The notes: generated by a model not told the origin, from the sequence alone. Positions 24,231 to 33,755 are shown, counted from the stretch's first letter. The stretch: 64,000 nt of DNA from Clostridiales bacterium (GCA_019419955.1 JAHZIB010000003.1:1-64000), one strand, 5' to 3'. Translations and numbers: made by a program.

Positions 24231-25796
24231 ATGCTTGAAAAAATAAAGAGAACGATATATAAGGTTGCAATATATATTAGACTTTCAAAAGAAGATATGG
24301 ATAAAGGATATGACGAGAGTGAAAGTATAACAAATCAAAAGGCATTATTAACAGAATATGTAGAAAAGTTAGGATGGGAATATGAACTTGTAGATATTTA
24401 CATAGACCCTGGATACACAGGAACAAATTTCAATAGGCCAGATTTTAAGCGAATGATTAGAGATATAGAATTAGGCAAGGTAAATATGGTTGTAACGAAG
24501 GATTTATCTCGTCTTGGTCGTGATTACATAGAAACAGGAGAATATATAGAAAATTGGTTTCCAGAAAATAATGTTAGATATGTTTCTGTAACAGATAATA
24601 TAGATACTTTTGCTACAAACAATGGAAATAATGATATTGCACCTTTTAAATCAATATTAAATGATATGTATTCAAAAGACTTATCTAAGAAAATAAAAAC
24701 AGCTCTACATACTATGCAAAAGCAAGGAAAGTGGGTAGGAGGAAAAACTCCATTGGGATATATGAAAGATTTAAAAGATAAAAACCATTTAATTGTTTGT
24801 GAGGAAGAAGCTGATATTGTTAGAACTATTTTTAATATGGCGTTGGCTGGGAATAATGTAGGTGTAATAAGAGACTATCTAAATAACAATAGTATCCCAA
24901 CAGCTAACCAAAGTAGGTATAAGAAAGTAACATTTTGGGAAAATAAAACTGTAAAACTTATATTGCAAAACAAGGCATATATCGGAGTTACAATTCAAAA
25001 CAAAAGAAGTAGGATAAGCTATAAAAATAGAAAACTTCGAGCAAACCCAGAGGAACAATGGCAGATAGTAGAAAATACACACGAGCCAATTATTGATAAA
25101 AATGTTTTTGATAGAGTGCAAAAAATGCAAATTGTTCAAAAATATAATAGAAATGAAAAAAAGAATAAATTTCTTTTAGATGGTTTATTAATATGTTATG
25201 AATGTAAACACAAAATTGGAATAAGGGTTAGAAAAGATGGCTGTTATGATATGATATGTAATAATTATCGTAGAAATTCAAAATTGAATCTATGTACATC
25301 CCATGGATTTAGCTATGAACGATTAGAAAAACAAATAATTGATTATATAAGAAAATTATTTGTTTTGATTGACAATAAAAAAGTTATGTTAAATATAAAA
25401 AATAGCAAAACAAAATATGATTACAAAAAAATGCTTAATAAAATAGAAAAAGAAATTGAAATCATAAATAATAATATTGATAAAATGTATATTGATAAAC
25501 TAAACAACAAACTTAGCGAGGAAATGTATGAAAGACTTTTTAATAAATTAAAAAAAGATGAAAAAGACAAAAAGAAGGAGTATATTGAATTAAAAAAAGA
25601 AACAAAGGAGTGTGTAGAGGATAATGACAACGAATTAGAAAAAATTGTAAAGGAATTTTTAAAACTTGAAAAACCTACTCCAGAAATTATGAGAGTGCTA
25701 ATTAACAGAATAGAAATACACCAGGACAAACAGGTGGATCTATATTTTAATTTTAAGAAGTTAAATAAATTAAATGGATATACTAGTATAGTATAA
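24231..25796 (+). CDS. large serine recombinase (integrase/excisionase)
   Basis: The 521-residue protein has the resolvase-type catalytic domain (VAIYIRLSKED with nucleophile Ser near residue 19, TKDLSRLGRDYIETG). A recombinase domain follows (GKTPLGYMKD, TVKLILQNKAYIGV), then a zinc ribbon (LICYECKHKIGIR ... YDMICNN) and a long coiled coil (residues ~405-490). This is the TndX/TnpX/phiC31 class that integrates and excises circular DNA between short att sites. AGGAGG precedes ATG 24231. It lies near the right end of the element and would act on the sites at 13762-13789 and 27166-27198. Confidence 0.93.
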   Translation: MLEKIKRTIYKVAIYIRLSKEDMDKGYDESESITNQKALLTEYVEKLGWEYELVDIYIDPGYTGTNFNRPDFKRMIRDIELGKVNMVVTKDLSRLGRDYIETGEYIENWFPENNVRYVSVTDNIDTFATNNGNNDIAPFKSILNDMYSKDLSKKIKTALHTMQKQGKWVGGKTPLGYMKDLKDKNHLIVCEEEADIVRTIFNMALAGNNVGVIRDYLNNNSIPTANQSRYKKVTFWENKTVKLILQNKAYIGVTIQNKRSRISYKNRKLRANPEEQWQIVENTHEPIIDKNVFDRVQKMQIVQKYNRNEKKNKFLLDGLLICYECKHKIGIRVRKDGCYDMICNNYRRNSKLNLCTSHGFSYERLEKQIIDYIRKLFVLIDNKKVMLNIKNSKTKYDYKKMLNKIEKEIEIINNNIDKMYIDKLNNKLSEEMYERLFNKLKKDEKDKKKEYIELKKETKECVEDNDNELEKIVKEFLKLEKPTPEIMRVLINRIEIHQDKQVDLYFNFKKLNKLNGYTSIV

Positions 25797-25885
25797 ATTA
25801 TATTTTTTTGCATATAATATCTATGAACAACAATTCCAACATAACAGGGAATACACAAGTAATGGAAAAACATTTCCAATACTTG

Positions 25886-25914
25886 TTGACAGTTCGACAT
25901 TATTGTTGTATATT
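25886..25914 (+). promoter_or_regulatory. promoter of the DUF4143 ATPase, with a 0A-box-like core
   Basis: TTGACA (25886-25891), a 17-base spacer and TATATT (25909-25914). The spacer contains TTCGACA (25893-25899), the complement of TGTCGAA, which is the core of the Spo0A binding site. Spo0A-type binding here would overlap RNA polymerase. Confidence 0.6.
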
Positions 25915-25932
25915 ATATATGAGGTGAAAAAT

Positions 25933-27135
25933 ATGATACAAAGGGATGCCTATGTAAAAAAACTTATAGATTTTAAGGATAAAGATTTGATTAAAATTAT
26001 AACAGGAATTAGAAGATGCGGTAAATCCACTTTATTTGATATATATATTAACTATTTAAAAGAACAAGGAATACAAGATGAGCAAATAATAAAGCTAAAT
26101 TTAGAAAGTCAAGATTTTAGTTTTGAAAACTATACAGAGTTATATAATTATATAAAAGCAAGATTAATTAATAGCAAAAAGAATTATGTTTTTATAGATG
26201 AAGTTCAGCGTGTGGAAGAATTTCAAAAAGCTATAGATAGTTTATATATAAATAAAAATATTGATTTATATATAACAGGTTCAAACGCATATCTTCTATC
26301 TGGGGAACTAGCAACTTTAATTTCAGGTAGATATATAGAAATAAAAATGTTACCACTATCTTTTAAAGAATATATGTCCGCATTTGATGAAAATATAGAT
26401 AAACAAGAAAAATTATTGGATTATTTAAAATACGGTTCATTGCCACTAACAGTCGAACTATTTAAAACAGATCCGGATTTGATAGAAAGTTATATTGATG
26501 GTGTATTCTCTACTGTTATATACAAAGATGTAATGCAAAGAAATAATATAAATAATAAAATGTTACTGGAAAGTATTATAAAATATATCTTTAATAATAT
26601 AGGAAGTCCAATAAGTACTAAAAAAATAAGTGATACTTTAACAAGTATGAATAGAGCTACAAGTAATCATACAGTAGAGAATTATATTTCAGCTTTAATA
26701 GATGCGTTTATACTATATAAAGTGGATAGATTTGATGCAAAAGGGAAAAATGTTCTTGCAAGTGGGTATAAATATTATGTAGTTGATATGGGATTTAGAG
26801 CACATATGCTTGGAAAAAAAGCTGGACAAGATATGGGGCATATACTGGAAAACATAGTTTATTTAGAATTGTTAAGAAGAGGATATAAAGTATATACGGG
26901 TAAAGTAGATGATTTAGAAATAGATTTTGTATCAGAAAATAAAAATGGGTTAGAATATTATCAAGTATCATTAACTACAAGAGAAGAACAAACATTAGAA
27001 AGAGAACTAAAGCCATTACAGAGGACAGGAGACTTTTACCCTAAATATTTATTAACAATGGATAGAGATTTAGAAGCAGATTATAATGGAATAAGGAAAG
27101 TGAATGTAATGGATTGGCTATTAGATGACAAGTAA
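25933..27135 (+). CDS. AAA-type ATPase with DUF4143 C-terminus
   Basis: The 400-residue protein has Walker A GIRRCGKSTLFDIY (near residues 23-36), Walker B YVFIDEVQRVEEF and sensor region DLYITGSNAYLLSGELATLISGR (shown as two motifs). The C-terminal DUF4143 nuclease-like domain includes GHILENIVYLELLRRGYKVY and DLEIDFVSENKNGLEYYQVS. This last part has the E-x(n)-DF-x(n)-YQVS arrangement of a restriction-like fold. Family members are widespread and poorly characterised, often in mobile or defence regions. GAGGTGA precedes ATG 25933. It has its own promoter and ends 31 bases before the element's right arm. Confidence 0.85.
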   Translation: MIQRDAYVKKLIDFKDKDLIKIITGIRRCGKSTLFDIYINYLKEQGIQDEQIIKLNLESQDFSFENYTELYNYIKARLINSKKNYVFIDEVQRVEEFQKAIDSLYINKNIDLYITGSNAYLLSGELATLISGRYIEIKMLPLSFKEYMSAFDENIDKQEKLLDYLKYGSLPLTVELFKTDPDLIESYIDGVFSTVIYKDVMQRNNINNKMLLESIIKYIFNNIGSPISTKKISDTLTSMNRATSNHTVENYISALIDAFILYKVDRFDAKGKNVLASGYKYYVVDMGFRAHMLGKKAGQDMGHILENIVYLELLRRGYKVYTGKVDDLEIDFVSENKNGLEYYQVSLTTREEQTLERELKPLQRTGDFYPKYLLTMDRDLEADYNGIRKVNVMDWLLDDK

Positions 27136-27165
27136 TTTTTAAATAGAAATATAATTAATAAACCA

Positions 27166-27198
27166 ACTGTCTACTTCAGAATCAACCAGAAGGGATAT
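27166..27198. mobile_element. right attachment-site junction
   Basis: The arm ACTGTCTACTTCAGAAT (27166-27182) is followed by CAACCAGAAGGGATAT. The chromosomal half begins at the predicted crossover GA (27189-27190). The single A/G difference from the left core lies to the right of the crossover, as expected when attP and attB differ there. Confidence 0.85.
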
Positions 27199-27488
27199 CA
27201 ATGGCGGTTCCTATGAAGAGTGGAGGAATGAAAGCGTCAAAAGTTATTTTTTATGTTATTTTATCTGGTGTTACTACAGGGATTGGTGCTTTCTTTGGAG
27301 CTATAGTAGGAGGAATATCACAAGAAATTATAGCTTTATGTTTGGCGTTTTCTGCAGGAGCAATGATATATATTGTATCTGGTGAGCTAACTCCAGAATC
27401 GAATAAGTTATATAGTGGTAAATTTACTGCGATAGGCAATTTGTTAGGTTTCATAATTGGTGTAGTTGCTATGAATGTTACTGTATAA
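27191..27488 (+). pseudogene. ZIP-family metal transporter, 3' part, split by element
   Basis: It encodes the last three helices of the transporter whose start is at 13225. The frame reads (PE)GISMAVPMKSGGMKASKV, then GAFFGAIVGGISQE, LAFSAGAMIYIVSGELTPES and NLLGFIIGVVAMNVTV. The ISMAVP block directly continues the HDIPEG motif in ZIP proteins. No start codon with a ribosome site is present except an internal ATG at 27201. Without excision, the fragment should be silent. Confidence 0.9.
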
Positions 27489-27624
27489 TGTCGGATTATA
27501 GATTGCTTTAACTAAAAAAGTACGAATTAGAAAATGGTTCTTGAAACAAGAAAAAAAGTTTGATAAAATAGAAAAGGTTAATATAAGAAAAAATTATCAA
27601 TAGTATAAGGTTGCAAAGGAAAAA

Positions 27625-29149
27625 ATGAAATATAAGAAATATTATATAATTTTAGTTATAATTTTTTTAATACGGTATAATTACTCGATTAATAGGATTT
27701 GGCGATATTCCTATTGGAATAAATGTTGATGAAGCTGGAATAATGCATGATGCATATTGCATAGCAAATTATGGAACAGATAGATATGGTAATAGCAACC
27801 CAGTATATATGATAAATTATGGCGGGGGACAAAGTGCTTTATATACATATTTGGCAGCAATTCTAATAAAAGTTTTTGGATATAGCCTTACTGTTATTAG
27901 AATTCCAGCATTGGTATTCTCTATTATATATTTAATTTTTGCTTTTTTAATTACAAGGGACTTTAAAAATAAGAAATTAGCTGTTTTGGTAGAACTTATT
28001 GCAGTAATAGTGCCATGGCATTTTATGCAATCAAGATGGGGATTAGATTGTAACTTAATGTCTGCAATGGTACTTGTTTCGTTATATGTTCTGTTGAGAG
28101 CCAAAACAAAAAAAGCATATGTACTGGCAGGAGTGCTTTTTGGATTATCGTTTTATGCATATGCATTGAGTTACATAACAATTCCAATAATTATTGTATT
28201 ATTAATAGCATACTTGTTATATATAAAGAAAATTAAGATATTGGACATAGTGTGCTTATTTATTCCAATGGTTATCATAGTACTTCCACTATTTATTAAT
28301 GTTTTAATAAATATAGGAATAATACCAGAAATAAAGCTTTCTTGGATTTCAATATTGAAACTAGATATATTTAGAATAGATGAAGTAAACTTGAGCCAAA
28401 TAGGGCATAATTTTGTTCAAATGTTTAAGTGCATGTTTGGCTATGATTATAACGATTTCAATGCATTTCCAGTATTTGGAGCTCTATACTATATTAGTAT
28501 TCCTCTTACAATATTGGGTTTTGTAGTTTCTATAAAGAGCATAATTCAAAGTTGGAAAAATAAACAATTAAATCTAGATGTTGTAATGCTTATTAATTTT
28601 GTTGCTGTATTTATATGTGGAATTGTTGTTGAACCAGCTGTTTATAGAATAAATGCAATTTTTATCTCTTTAATATATTATATTGCCCTTGGTATATGTA
28701 GCATGGCTAAAGATAGAAAATATGTTTTATATGGAACAATTGCATTATATATAATTATGTTTATAACATTTTTAACATACTATTTTTGTATTTATGGGAG
28801 GAAAAATACAAATTTGTCATTTAATTATTCAACAATATCTGCAGTAGAATATATAGAAAGTAATGACAAGTTTGATGGGAAGACGATAGATATACTGTCA
28901 GGTGCTATTCAGCCATATATTTATACACTTATAGCGAACAAGACATCACCTGAGGAATTTGCAGAAAATCGTGTTATGATAAAATCAGTGGTATATGGTT
29001 ATGGAAAATATGTGTTTTATTATGATGATATAAATGAAAATGTGGTATATGTTATTAGAAATAACGGAAAGATTAAGCAAAATCTACTTGATGCAGGTTT
29101 TACTATGGAAAAATTTGATGAAAATATTTGTATAATGTATAAAGAATAA
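27625..29149 (+). CDS. GT-C family glycosyltransferase (PMT/ArnT-like), +1 frameshift at CGG
   Basis: AAAGGA precedes ATG 27625, which gives MKYKKYYIILVIIFLI and then CGG at 27673. Skipping the C continues GIITRLIGFGDIPIGINVDE and runs to 29149, giving a 507-residue polytopic protein. The acidic motif DEAGIMHDAYCIANYGTD in the first outer loop is that of GT39/GT83 enzymes, which move sugars from polyprenyl-phosphate carriers to acceptors. About ten membrane helices and a C-terminal extracytoplasmic domain follow. In the zero frame the peptide would end after 36 residues. Its acceptor is unknown. Confidence 0.83.
27673..27676 (+). other. CGG +1 recoding site 3 (glycosyltransferase)
   Basis: The context is ATA-CGG-T. 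CGG is codon 17 of the frame from 27625. Skipping its C gives GGT and restores the first membrane helix and the DEAG catalytic loop. Confidence 0.7.
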
Positions 29150-29170
29150 TAAAAGAAAGGATAAGTAATA

Positions 29171-31519
29171 ATGGAAGATTTAATAGAAGGTTTAAATGAG
29201 AGGCAAAAAGAAGCGGTATTGGCAACAGATGGTCCATGCTTGGTAATAGCTGGTGCAGGAAGTGGAAAAACGAAAGTGCTTACACATAAGATAGCATATT
29301 TAATGAAAGAGAAAGCTGTTAAACCATGGAACATACTAGCAATAACTTTTACTAATAAGGCAGCTAATGAAATGAAAGAAAGAGTGGAAAAACTTGTTGG
29401 TGATGCTGCAAAAGATATGTGGATAGGTACATTCCACTCTATTTGTGTAAGAATTTTAAGGAAATATATAGATAGAATAGGGTTTGATCATTCATTTTTG
29501 ATTTTTGATACTTCTGACCAAAGGACACTTATTAAAGAGTGTATGAAGGTGTTAAATGTTGATGATAAAATGTTTACAGATAGGAGTGTTTTGTCAGAAA
29601 TTAGTAATGGAAAAAACGAAATGTTAGAACCAAAAGCATATCAGACTAAGTATGCGGGAGACTACAGAAGAGAGGTGATTGGTAGGGTTTATGAATTATA
29701 CCAAAAGAGACTCAAAGAGAATAATGCAATTGATTTTGATGATATTATAAATTTTACAATTAAAATTTTGTCTGAAAATGAAGATGCCCTAGAATATTAT
29801 ACTAATAAATTTAGATATATCTTAGTTGATGAATATCAGGATACAAATAGGGCGCAATTTACATTAGTTACAATTTTGGCTTCAAAACATGGAAATATTA
29901 CTGTGGTAGGAGATAATGACCAAGGAATTTATAGTTTTAGAGGAGCGGATATTACAAATATACTTAATTTTGAAAAGGATTTTCCAGGTACTCAAATAAT
30001 AAAATTGGAGCAAAACTATAGGTGTACGGGAAATATATTGAAGGCTGCAAACTCAGTAATAAAACACAACGAAAATAAGTATGAGAAGAAATTATGGACA
30101 GAAAATGAAGAAGGAGCACTTCCTTTAATTCACAAATCAGATGATGAATATGATGAGGGCAGATATATTGTAGAGCAAATCAACCATTTAAGGAGGGAAG
30201 AGTATTTTAAATATGCTGATTTTGTAGTTTTGTATAGAATGAATTCTCAATCAAGAGCAATAGAGGAAATTTTGAGAAGGGAAGGAATTGCATATAAAAT
30301 AGTTGGTGGACTTAAATTCTATGAGAGAAAAGAAATTAAGGATATTATTTCATATTTAAGGCTAATATATAACTTTTCAGATAATATTTCATTGAAAAGA
30401 ATTATAAATGAGCCTAAAAGAGGAATTGGAAAAACAAGTATAGATAATATACAGGAAATTTCAGAAAAAACAGGACTTTCAATGTTTGATATTATTAAAC
30501 ATGCAGAGGAATATGGTTTAAATAGAGTAAAAGCAAATGCTACAGAATTTGTACAAGTTATTGAAGAATTAAGAGGAAAATTAGATGAGATTAGTATTTC
30601 TGAGTTGATAAAGGAAACACTTAATAAAACAGGTTATGTAAAAGCATTGGAGCAAGAGAATACTACTGAAGCAGAAACAAGAATACAAAATTTGGAGGAA
30701 TTTTTAACTGTTGCGATTGAGTTTGAGGAAGAAGAGGCAGAAAACACATTAGGAGATTTCTTGGAGGGAATTACACTGAGCAGTGATATAGATAGTATTG
30801 AGGATACAGAAGATTCTGTTACTTTGATGACCTTACATAGTGCGAAGGGCTTAGAATTCCCAGTTGTATTTTTAGTTGGCATGGAAGAGGGCATTTTCCC
30901 AGGTAATAAATCTATAGGAGAACCAAAAGAACTAGAAGAGGAAAGACGATTGTTCTATGTAGGAATAACAAGAGCAAAACAATATTTGTATTTAACATGT
31001 TCTAAGAAAAGGACAATATTTGGTTCAACAAGTTACAATGAAGTATCGAGATTTGTGAAAGAAATTCCAGAAGATTTGCTTGATGGTTTCGAGCAATTGG
31101 ATGCCTTGAGCGGAGACGAGTTTGGAGACAGTGTATATAAATGGGAATATGGTACAAGCTCAAAAGTAAAAAGCTATAAATTAGGTGGAGGAGAATATAG
31201 TGGTAACTTTGGCGTTGCAGCAAAAGGACTTAGTTATGGAGGAGCAACTGGAACAATGGCCAGTGGCTCAGGAAGCAGCACAGGTTTCCAATTTAAAACG
31301 GCAGAAAGCTTTTTAAACTCACTAAATAATAAAAGAGTAAACGAAGGTACAGACATAACAAAATATAAGGAAGGACAGAGAATATATCATAAGAAGTTTG
31401 GTGAAGGTACTATAAATAAAATAGAAGAGGAAGGCGAAGACTACAAATTAGACATATCGTTCGATAAAGCGGGACACAAAAGACTTATGGCGAAATTTGC
31501 CAACCTAGAAATTATTTAA
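29171..31519 (+). CDS. pcrA: ATP-dependent DNA helicase PcrA/UvrD
   Basis: This superfamily 1A 3'-5' helicase has 782 residues. Motif Q/I LNERQKEAVLATDGP and GAGSGKTKVLTHKIAYL, motif II VDEYQDTNRAQF, motif III VVGDNDQGIYSFRGAD, motif IV LEQNYRCTGNI, motif V TLMTLHSAKGLEFPVVF and motif VI VGITRAKQYLYLT are all present. The C-terminal ~60 residues (GQRIYHKKFGEGTINKIEEE) form the Tudor-like domain that binds RNA polymerase in PcrA. It acts in repair and in clearing conflicts. It begins 21 bases after the glycosyltransferase and ends at a strong terminator. Confidence 0.96.
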   Translation: MEDLIEGLNERQKEAVLATDGPCLVIAGAGSGKTKVLTHKIAYLMKEKAVKPWNILAITFTNKAANEMKERVEKLVGDAAKDMWIGTFHSICVRILRKYIDRIGFDHSFLIFDTSDQRTLIKECMKVLNVDDKMFTDRSVLSEISNGKNEMLEPKAYQTKYAGDYRREVIGRVYELYQKRLKENNAIDFDDIINFTIKILSENEDALEYYTNKFRYILVDEYQDTNRAQFTLVTILASKHGNITVVGDNDQGIYSFRGADITNILNFEKDFPGTQIIKLEQNYRCTGNILKAANSVIKHNENKYEKKLWTENEEGALPLIHKSDDEYDEGRYIVEQINHLRREEYFKYADFVVLYRMNSQSRAIEEILRREGIAYKIVGGLKFYERKEIKDIISYLRLIYNFSDNISLKRIINEPKRGIGKTSIDNIQEISEKTGLSMFDIIKHAEEYGLNRVKANATEFVQVIEELRGKLDEISISELIKETLNKTGYVKALEQENTTEAETRIQNLEEFLTVAIEFEEEEAENTLGDFLEGITLSSDIDSIEDTEDSVTLMTLHSAKGLEFPVVFLVGMEEGIFPGNKSIGEPKELEEERRLFYVGITRAKQYLYLTCSKKRTIFGSTSYNEVSRFVKEIPEDLLDGFEQLDALSGDEFGDSVYKWEYGTSSKVKSYKLGGGEYSGNFGVAAKGLSYGGATGTMASGSGSSTGFQFKTAESFLNSLNNKRVNEGTDITKYKEGQRIYHKKFGEGTINKIEEEGEDYKLDISFDKAGHKRLMAKFANLEII

Positions 31520-31524
31520 AAAAC

Positions 31525-31565
31525 AAAAAGTTCGAGTTAGGAATACTCCTAAATTCGAACTTTTT
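31525..31565 (+). terminator. pcrA terminator
   Basis: AAAAAGTTCGAGTTAGGA pairs with TCCTAAATTCGAACTTTTT with one mismatch, ending in T5. Confidence 0.88.
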
Positions 31566-31689
31566 CAAATTATAATAAATTGCGTATCATATAATTTAAA
31601 AAAGGCTACAATTGCCTTTGAGGTTTCCTACTTTTAGATGGGAACTTAGAACAGTGTGAACAAAGGGAAACAAGGCTACTTTGTTTATC

Positions 31690-31806
31690 GTATAGGAAAA
31701 ACCGACTTTTTGCCTTATATTTCAGTATTTATAACGATTTTTCTGTATGTAATAAGATTAGGATACCTTGGGCTGTCCTAGCAAAGCGGGGACATGTACT
31801 TCGTTA
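31690..31806. repeat. dispersed structured repeat, family B copy 1
   Basis: It reads TATAGGAAAAACCGACTTTT and onward through GCCTTATATTTCAGTATTTA. A second half contains a GTCC..GGAC hairpin over TAGCAAAGCG. The copy at 55276-55400 is nearly identical in the first half. In the second half its hairpin has different but still paired bases. Partial copies lie at 33756-33800, 36633-36722 and 55435-55520. Confidence 0.6.
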
Positions 31807-31892
31807 AGTTTTAATAAATTATTAAAAAAATGTATAAAATTTCAAAAAGAGCTCATAATAGAAATAGAAAATAAATGAAAGGAATGATTATA

Positions 31893-32081
31893 ATGCCAAA
31901 TTTAAGTCAAGTAGAATTACAAAATTTGAGACATTTTATAGGTTCACATGAAACTTCTTATCAGAAGTTAAACACTTATGCATCACAAGCTGTAGACCCA
32001 CAAATTAAGCAAATGTTTACAAAGGCAGCTCAGGATAGTTTAAATACAAAGCAAAAATTAATGTCATTTTTAAATAATTAG
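31893..32081 (+). CDS. small CotF-like spore coat family protein
   Basis: 62 residues: LSQVELQNLRHFIGSHETSY, then AVDPQIKQMFTKAAQDSLNTKQ. The repeated helical pattern and the QMFTKAAQD block match small spore coat F/CotF-related proteins of Clostridia. A second family member follows at 32202. AAAGGA is 9 bases from ATG 31893. Open frame extends to 31875 without better support. Its own transcription signals are not obvious. Confidence 0.6.
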   Translation: MPNLSQVELQNLRHFIGSHETSYQKLNTYASQAVDPQIKQMFTKAAQDSLNTKQKLMSFLNN

Positions 32082-32201
32082 TGGTTAGAAGTTCAATAAA
32101 AGTTTAGATATAATTACTTTTATGAAATAGTTTAACTATAAAATTAGAAAGTATAACATTAATTTTATAAAATTAGATTAAAATTTATGAGGAGGTAATT
32201 T

Positions 32202-32444
32202 ATGGACGAGAAGACAATGGTAAATGACATATTATCAGGCGTTAAAGCAAGCCTTGGTTCATACCAGACTGCAATATCAGAGACAGAAAATATGCAACTT
32301 AGACAAACTTTACAACAAATAAGGAATAATGACGAAAGTTTTCAATATGAGTTATTTAAAACTGCTCAAGCAAAAGGTTATTATAAACCTGCCCAAGCAG
32401 CAACTGTTACGGAAATACAAACTGTAAAGACTGAGCTACAATAA
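32202..32444 (+). CDS. CotF-family spore coat protein
   Basis: 80 residues. The block VNDILSGVKASLGSYQTAIS, then QLRQTLQQIRNNDESFQYELFK and AQAKGYYKPAQAAT is typical of the coat protein F family (ferritin-like two-helix pattern, C-terminal YYKPA). These proteins are made in sporulation and associate with the spore coat. GGAGG precedes ATG 32202. It forms a pair with the 31893 gene and ends at a strong terminator. Confidence 0.8.
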   Translation: MDEKTMVNDILSGVKASLGSYQTAISETENMQLRQTLQQIRNNDESFQYELFKTAQAKGYYKPAQAATVTEIQTVKTELQ

Positions 32445-32506
32445 AAACATAACGAAAAATGGAGATAATAAGAGCAAATAAAAGAGATTAAAACTAAATA
32501 TTAGTT

Positions 32507-32553
32507 AAAAAAGAATTTTAAACAAATTTAAAAATTGTTTAAAATTCTTTTTT
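32507..32553 (+). terminator. terminator after the coat protein pair
   Basis: A 19-bp perfect stem (32507-32525 with 32535-32553) ends in six T. Confidence 0.88.
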
Positions 32554-32692
32554 GATATAGAATTACAATTATTAGAAATGTGCAAAATTGACGAAAACAT
32601 AGAAATTGTTAACATTATCAGAAATAATCTGTTATAGACTAAAAGCACATGTTGCCATCTGGAAAGGTACTAAAATTGGATAAAAGAGGAGA

Positions 32693-33700
32693 GTGTTTGA
32701 AATTAATATTCTAAAGAAAATAGCAATAACAACTAGAAAATCTATCAAATTGGTAATCTTAATGTTTTTATCTGCCATAATCCTAATAGGCCTAGTAGTA
32801 TTATTTTACAATCCTACGTACGAAGTTTCTCTAAATGGTGAAATTATAGGATATACTTCCAATAAAAGCGAACTACAGGCAAAAATAAATACATATACTT
32901 TAGAGAATAAAGAAGAAAATATTGCTTTTGTACAAATTGATGCAATGCCTACATATGAATTGTGTTTATTGAAAAAAGATGTTGCAACTAATGATGATGA
33001 AATTTATTCTAAAGTAACTGAAAATGGAACACCATATTATAAATACTATGCAATAACAGAGGATAAAAAAGAAAAATTTTATGTGGCTACTTTTCAAGAT
33101 GCAGAAAAGGTAATTGACAAACTAGAAGATAAAAATAGTGCTAATAAAGATGATATTGGAATTGTAGAAAAATATGGAAAAGAATTAAAAAAATTCACAG
33201 GTATTGAAAAATGTGTGTCTAAGTTATATGAAGAGAAAGTTGTAATTTCAAAAACAACATATTCTGCACCTTCAGCCTCTAACTATAGTACAGGACGCTC
33301 ATCTGCAAAAGTGGATTTAGGAATAAATTTAATCAATCCTACATCAGGCATCATTACGTCAAGATTTGGAAGTAATGATAGTGTAAGAGATCATACCCAT
33401 AGCGGTTTGGATATAGCAGCACCATATGGCACAGCAATAAAAGCAGCAGCGGGAGGAACAGTAACCTATTCTGGAAGTGCAGGAGATGGATTTGGTAAAT
33501 ATGTCATTATTTCTCATGGTAACGGAGTACAAACTGTTTATGCTCATTGTAGTCAGCTTTTAGTATCTGCTGGACAGAGTGTGGCTCAGGGGGAGGTAAT
33601 TGCTAAAGTTGGGTCAACAGGAAATTCAACAGGAAATCACTTACATTTTGAAGTAAGGAAAAATGGAATTACATACAATCCACAAAATTATGTTTATTAA
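32693..33700 (+). CDS. membrane-anchored M23 peptidase (LytM/SpoIIQ-like)
   Basis: One N-terminal membrane helix (VILMFLSAIILIGLVVLFY, residues ~22-40) precedes a 170-residue extracytoplasmic region and a C-terminal M23 domain. Zinc ligands are visible in HTHSGLDIAAPYGTAIKAA and in HLHFEV near the C-terminus, with YAHCSQL between. M23 enzymes cut peptide cross-bridges in peptidoglycan; some act in sporulation engulfment. GTG 32693 follows AAGAGGAG closely and no better start is seen. Its place beside the coat genes hints at a sporulation role, which is inference. Confidence 0.83.
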   Translation: MFEINILKKIAITTRKSIKLVILMFLSAIILIGLVVLFYNPTYEVSLNGEIIGYTSNKSELQAKINTYTLENKEENIAFVQIDAMPTYELCLLKKDVATNDDEIYSKVTENGTPYYKYYAITEDKKEKFYVATFQDAEKVIDKLEDKNSANKDDIGIVEKYGKELKKFTGIEKCVSKLYEEKVVISKTTYSAPSASNYSTGRSSAKVDLGINLINPTSGIITSRFGSNDSVRDHTHSGLDIAAPYGTAIKAAAGGTVTYSGSAGDGFGKYVIISHGNGVQTVYAHCSQLLVSAGQSVAQGEVIAKVGSTGNSTGNHLHFEVRKNGITYNPQNYVY

Positions 33701-33704
33701 TTAA

Positions 33705-33740
33705 TTTAGCTCGTTCTTAATATATAGAGAACGAGCTAAA
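33705..33740 (+). terminator. M23 gene terminator
   Basis: TTTAGCTCGTTCT (33705-33717) pairs perfectly with AGAACGAGCTAAA (33728-33740), followed by CTTTGGTTTTT. Confidence 0.8.
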
Positions 33741-33755
33741 CTTTGGTTTTTATTT

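Larger units (their letters stand above)
13767..27190. mobile_element. 13.4-kb serine-recombinase element inserted in a ZIP transporter gene
   Basis: The element runs between two copies of a short core (ACCAGAAGG followed by A/G and ATAT). It encodes a large serine recombinase near its right end, plus a DUF4143 ATPase, sigma-like proteins, three Spo0A-type output-domain proteins, a holin, a DUF1906/peptidoglycan-binding protein and secreted cargo. No relaxase, VirB4, capsid, portal or terminase gene is visible, so it is neither a complete conjugative element nor a complete prophage. Rejoining its ends recreates a symmetric site of 48 bases (17-base arms, 14-base centre), the expected size for a serine-integrase attP. 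Confidence 0.88.

Noticed and set aside
13767..27190. Complete prophage or complete conjugative element
   Set aside because: I see no capsid, portal, terminase, tail, relaxase, VirB4 or VirB6 gene. Only the holin and wall-acting protein are phage-like.
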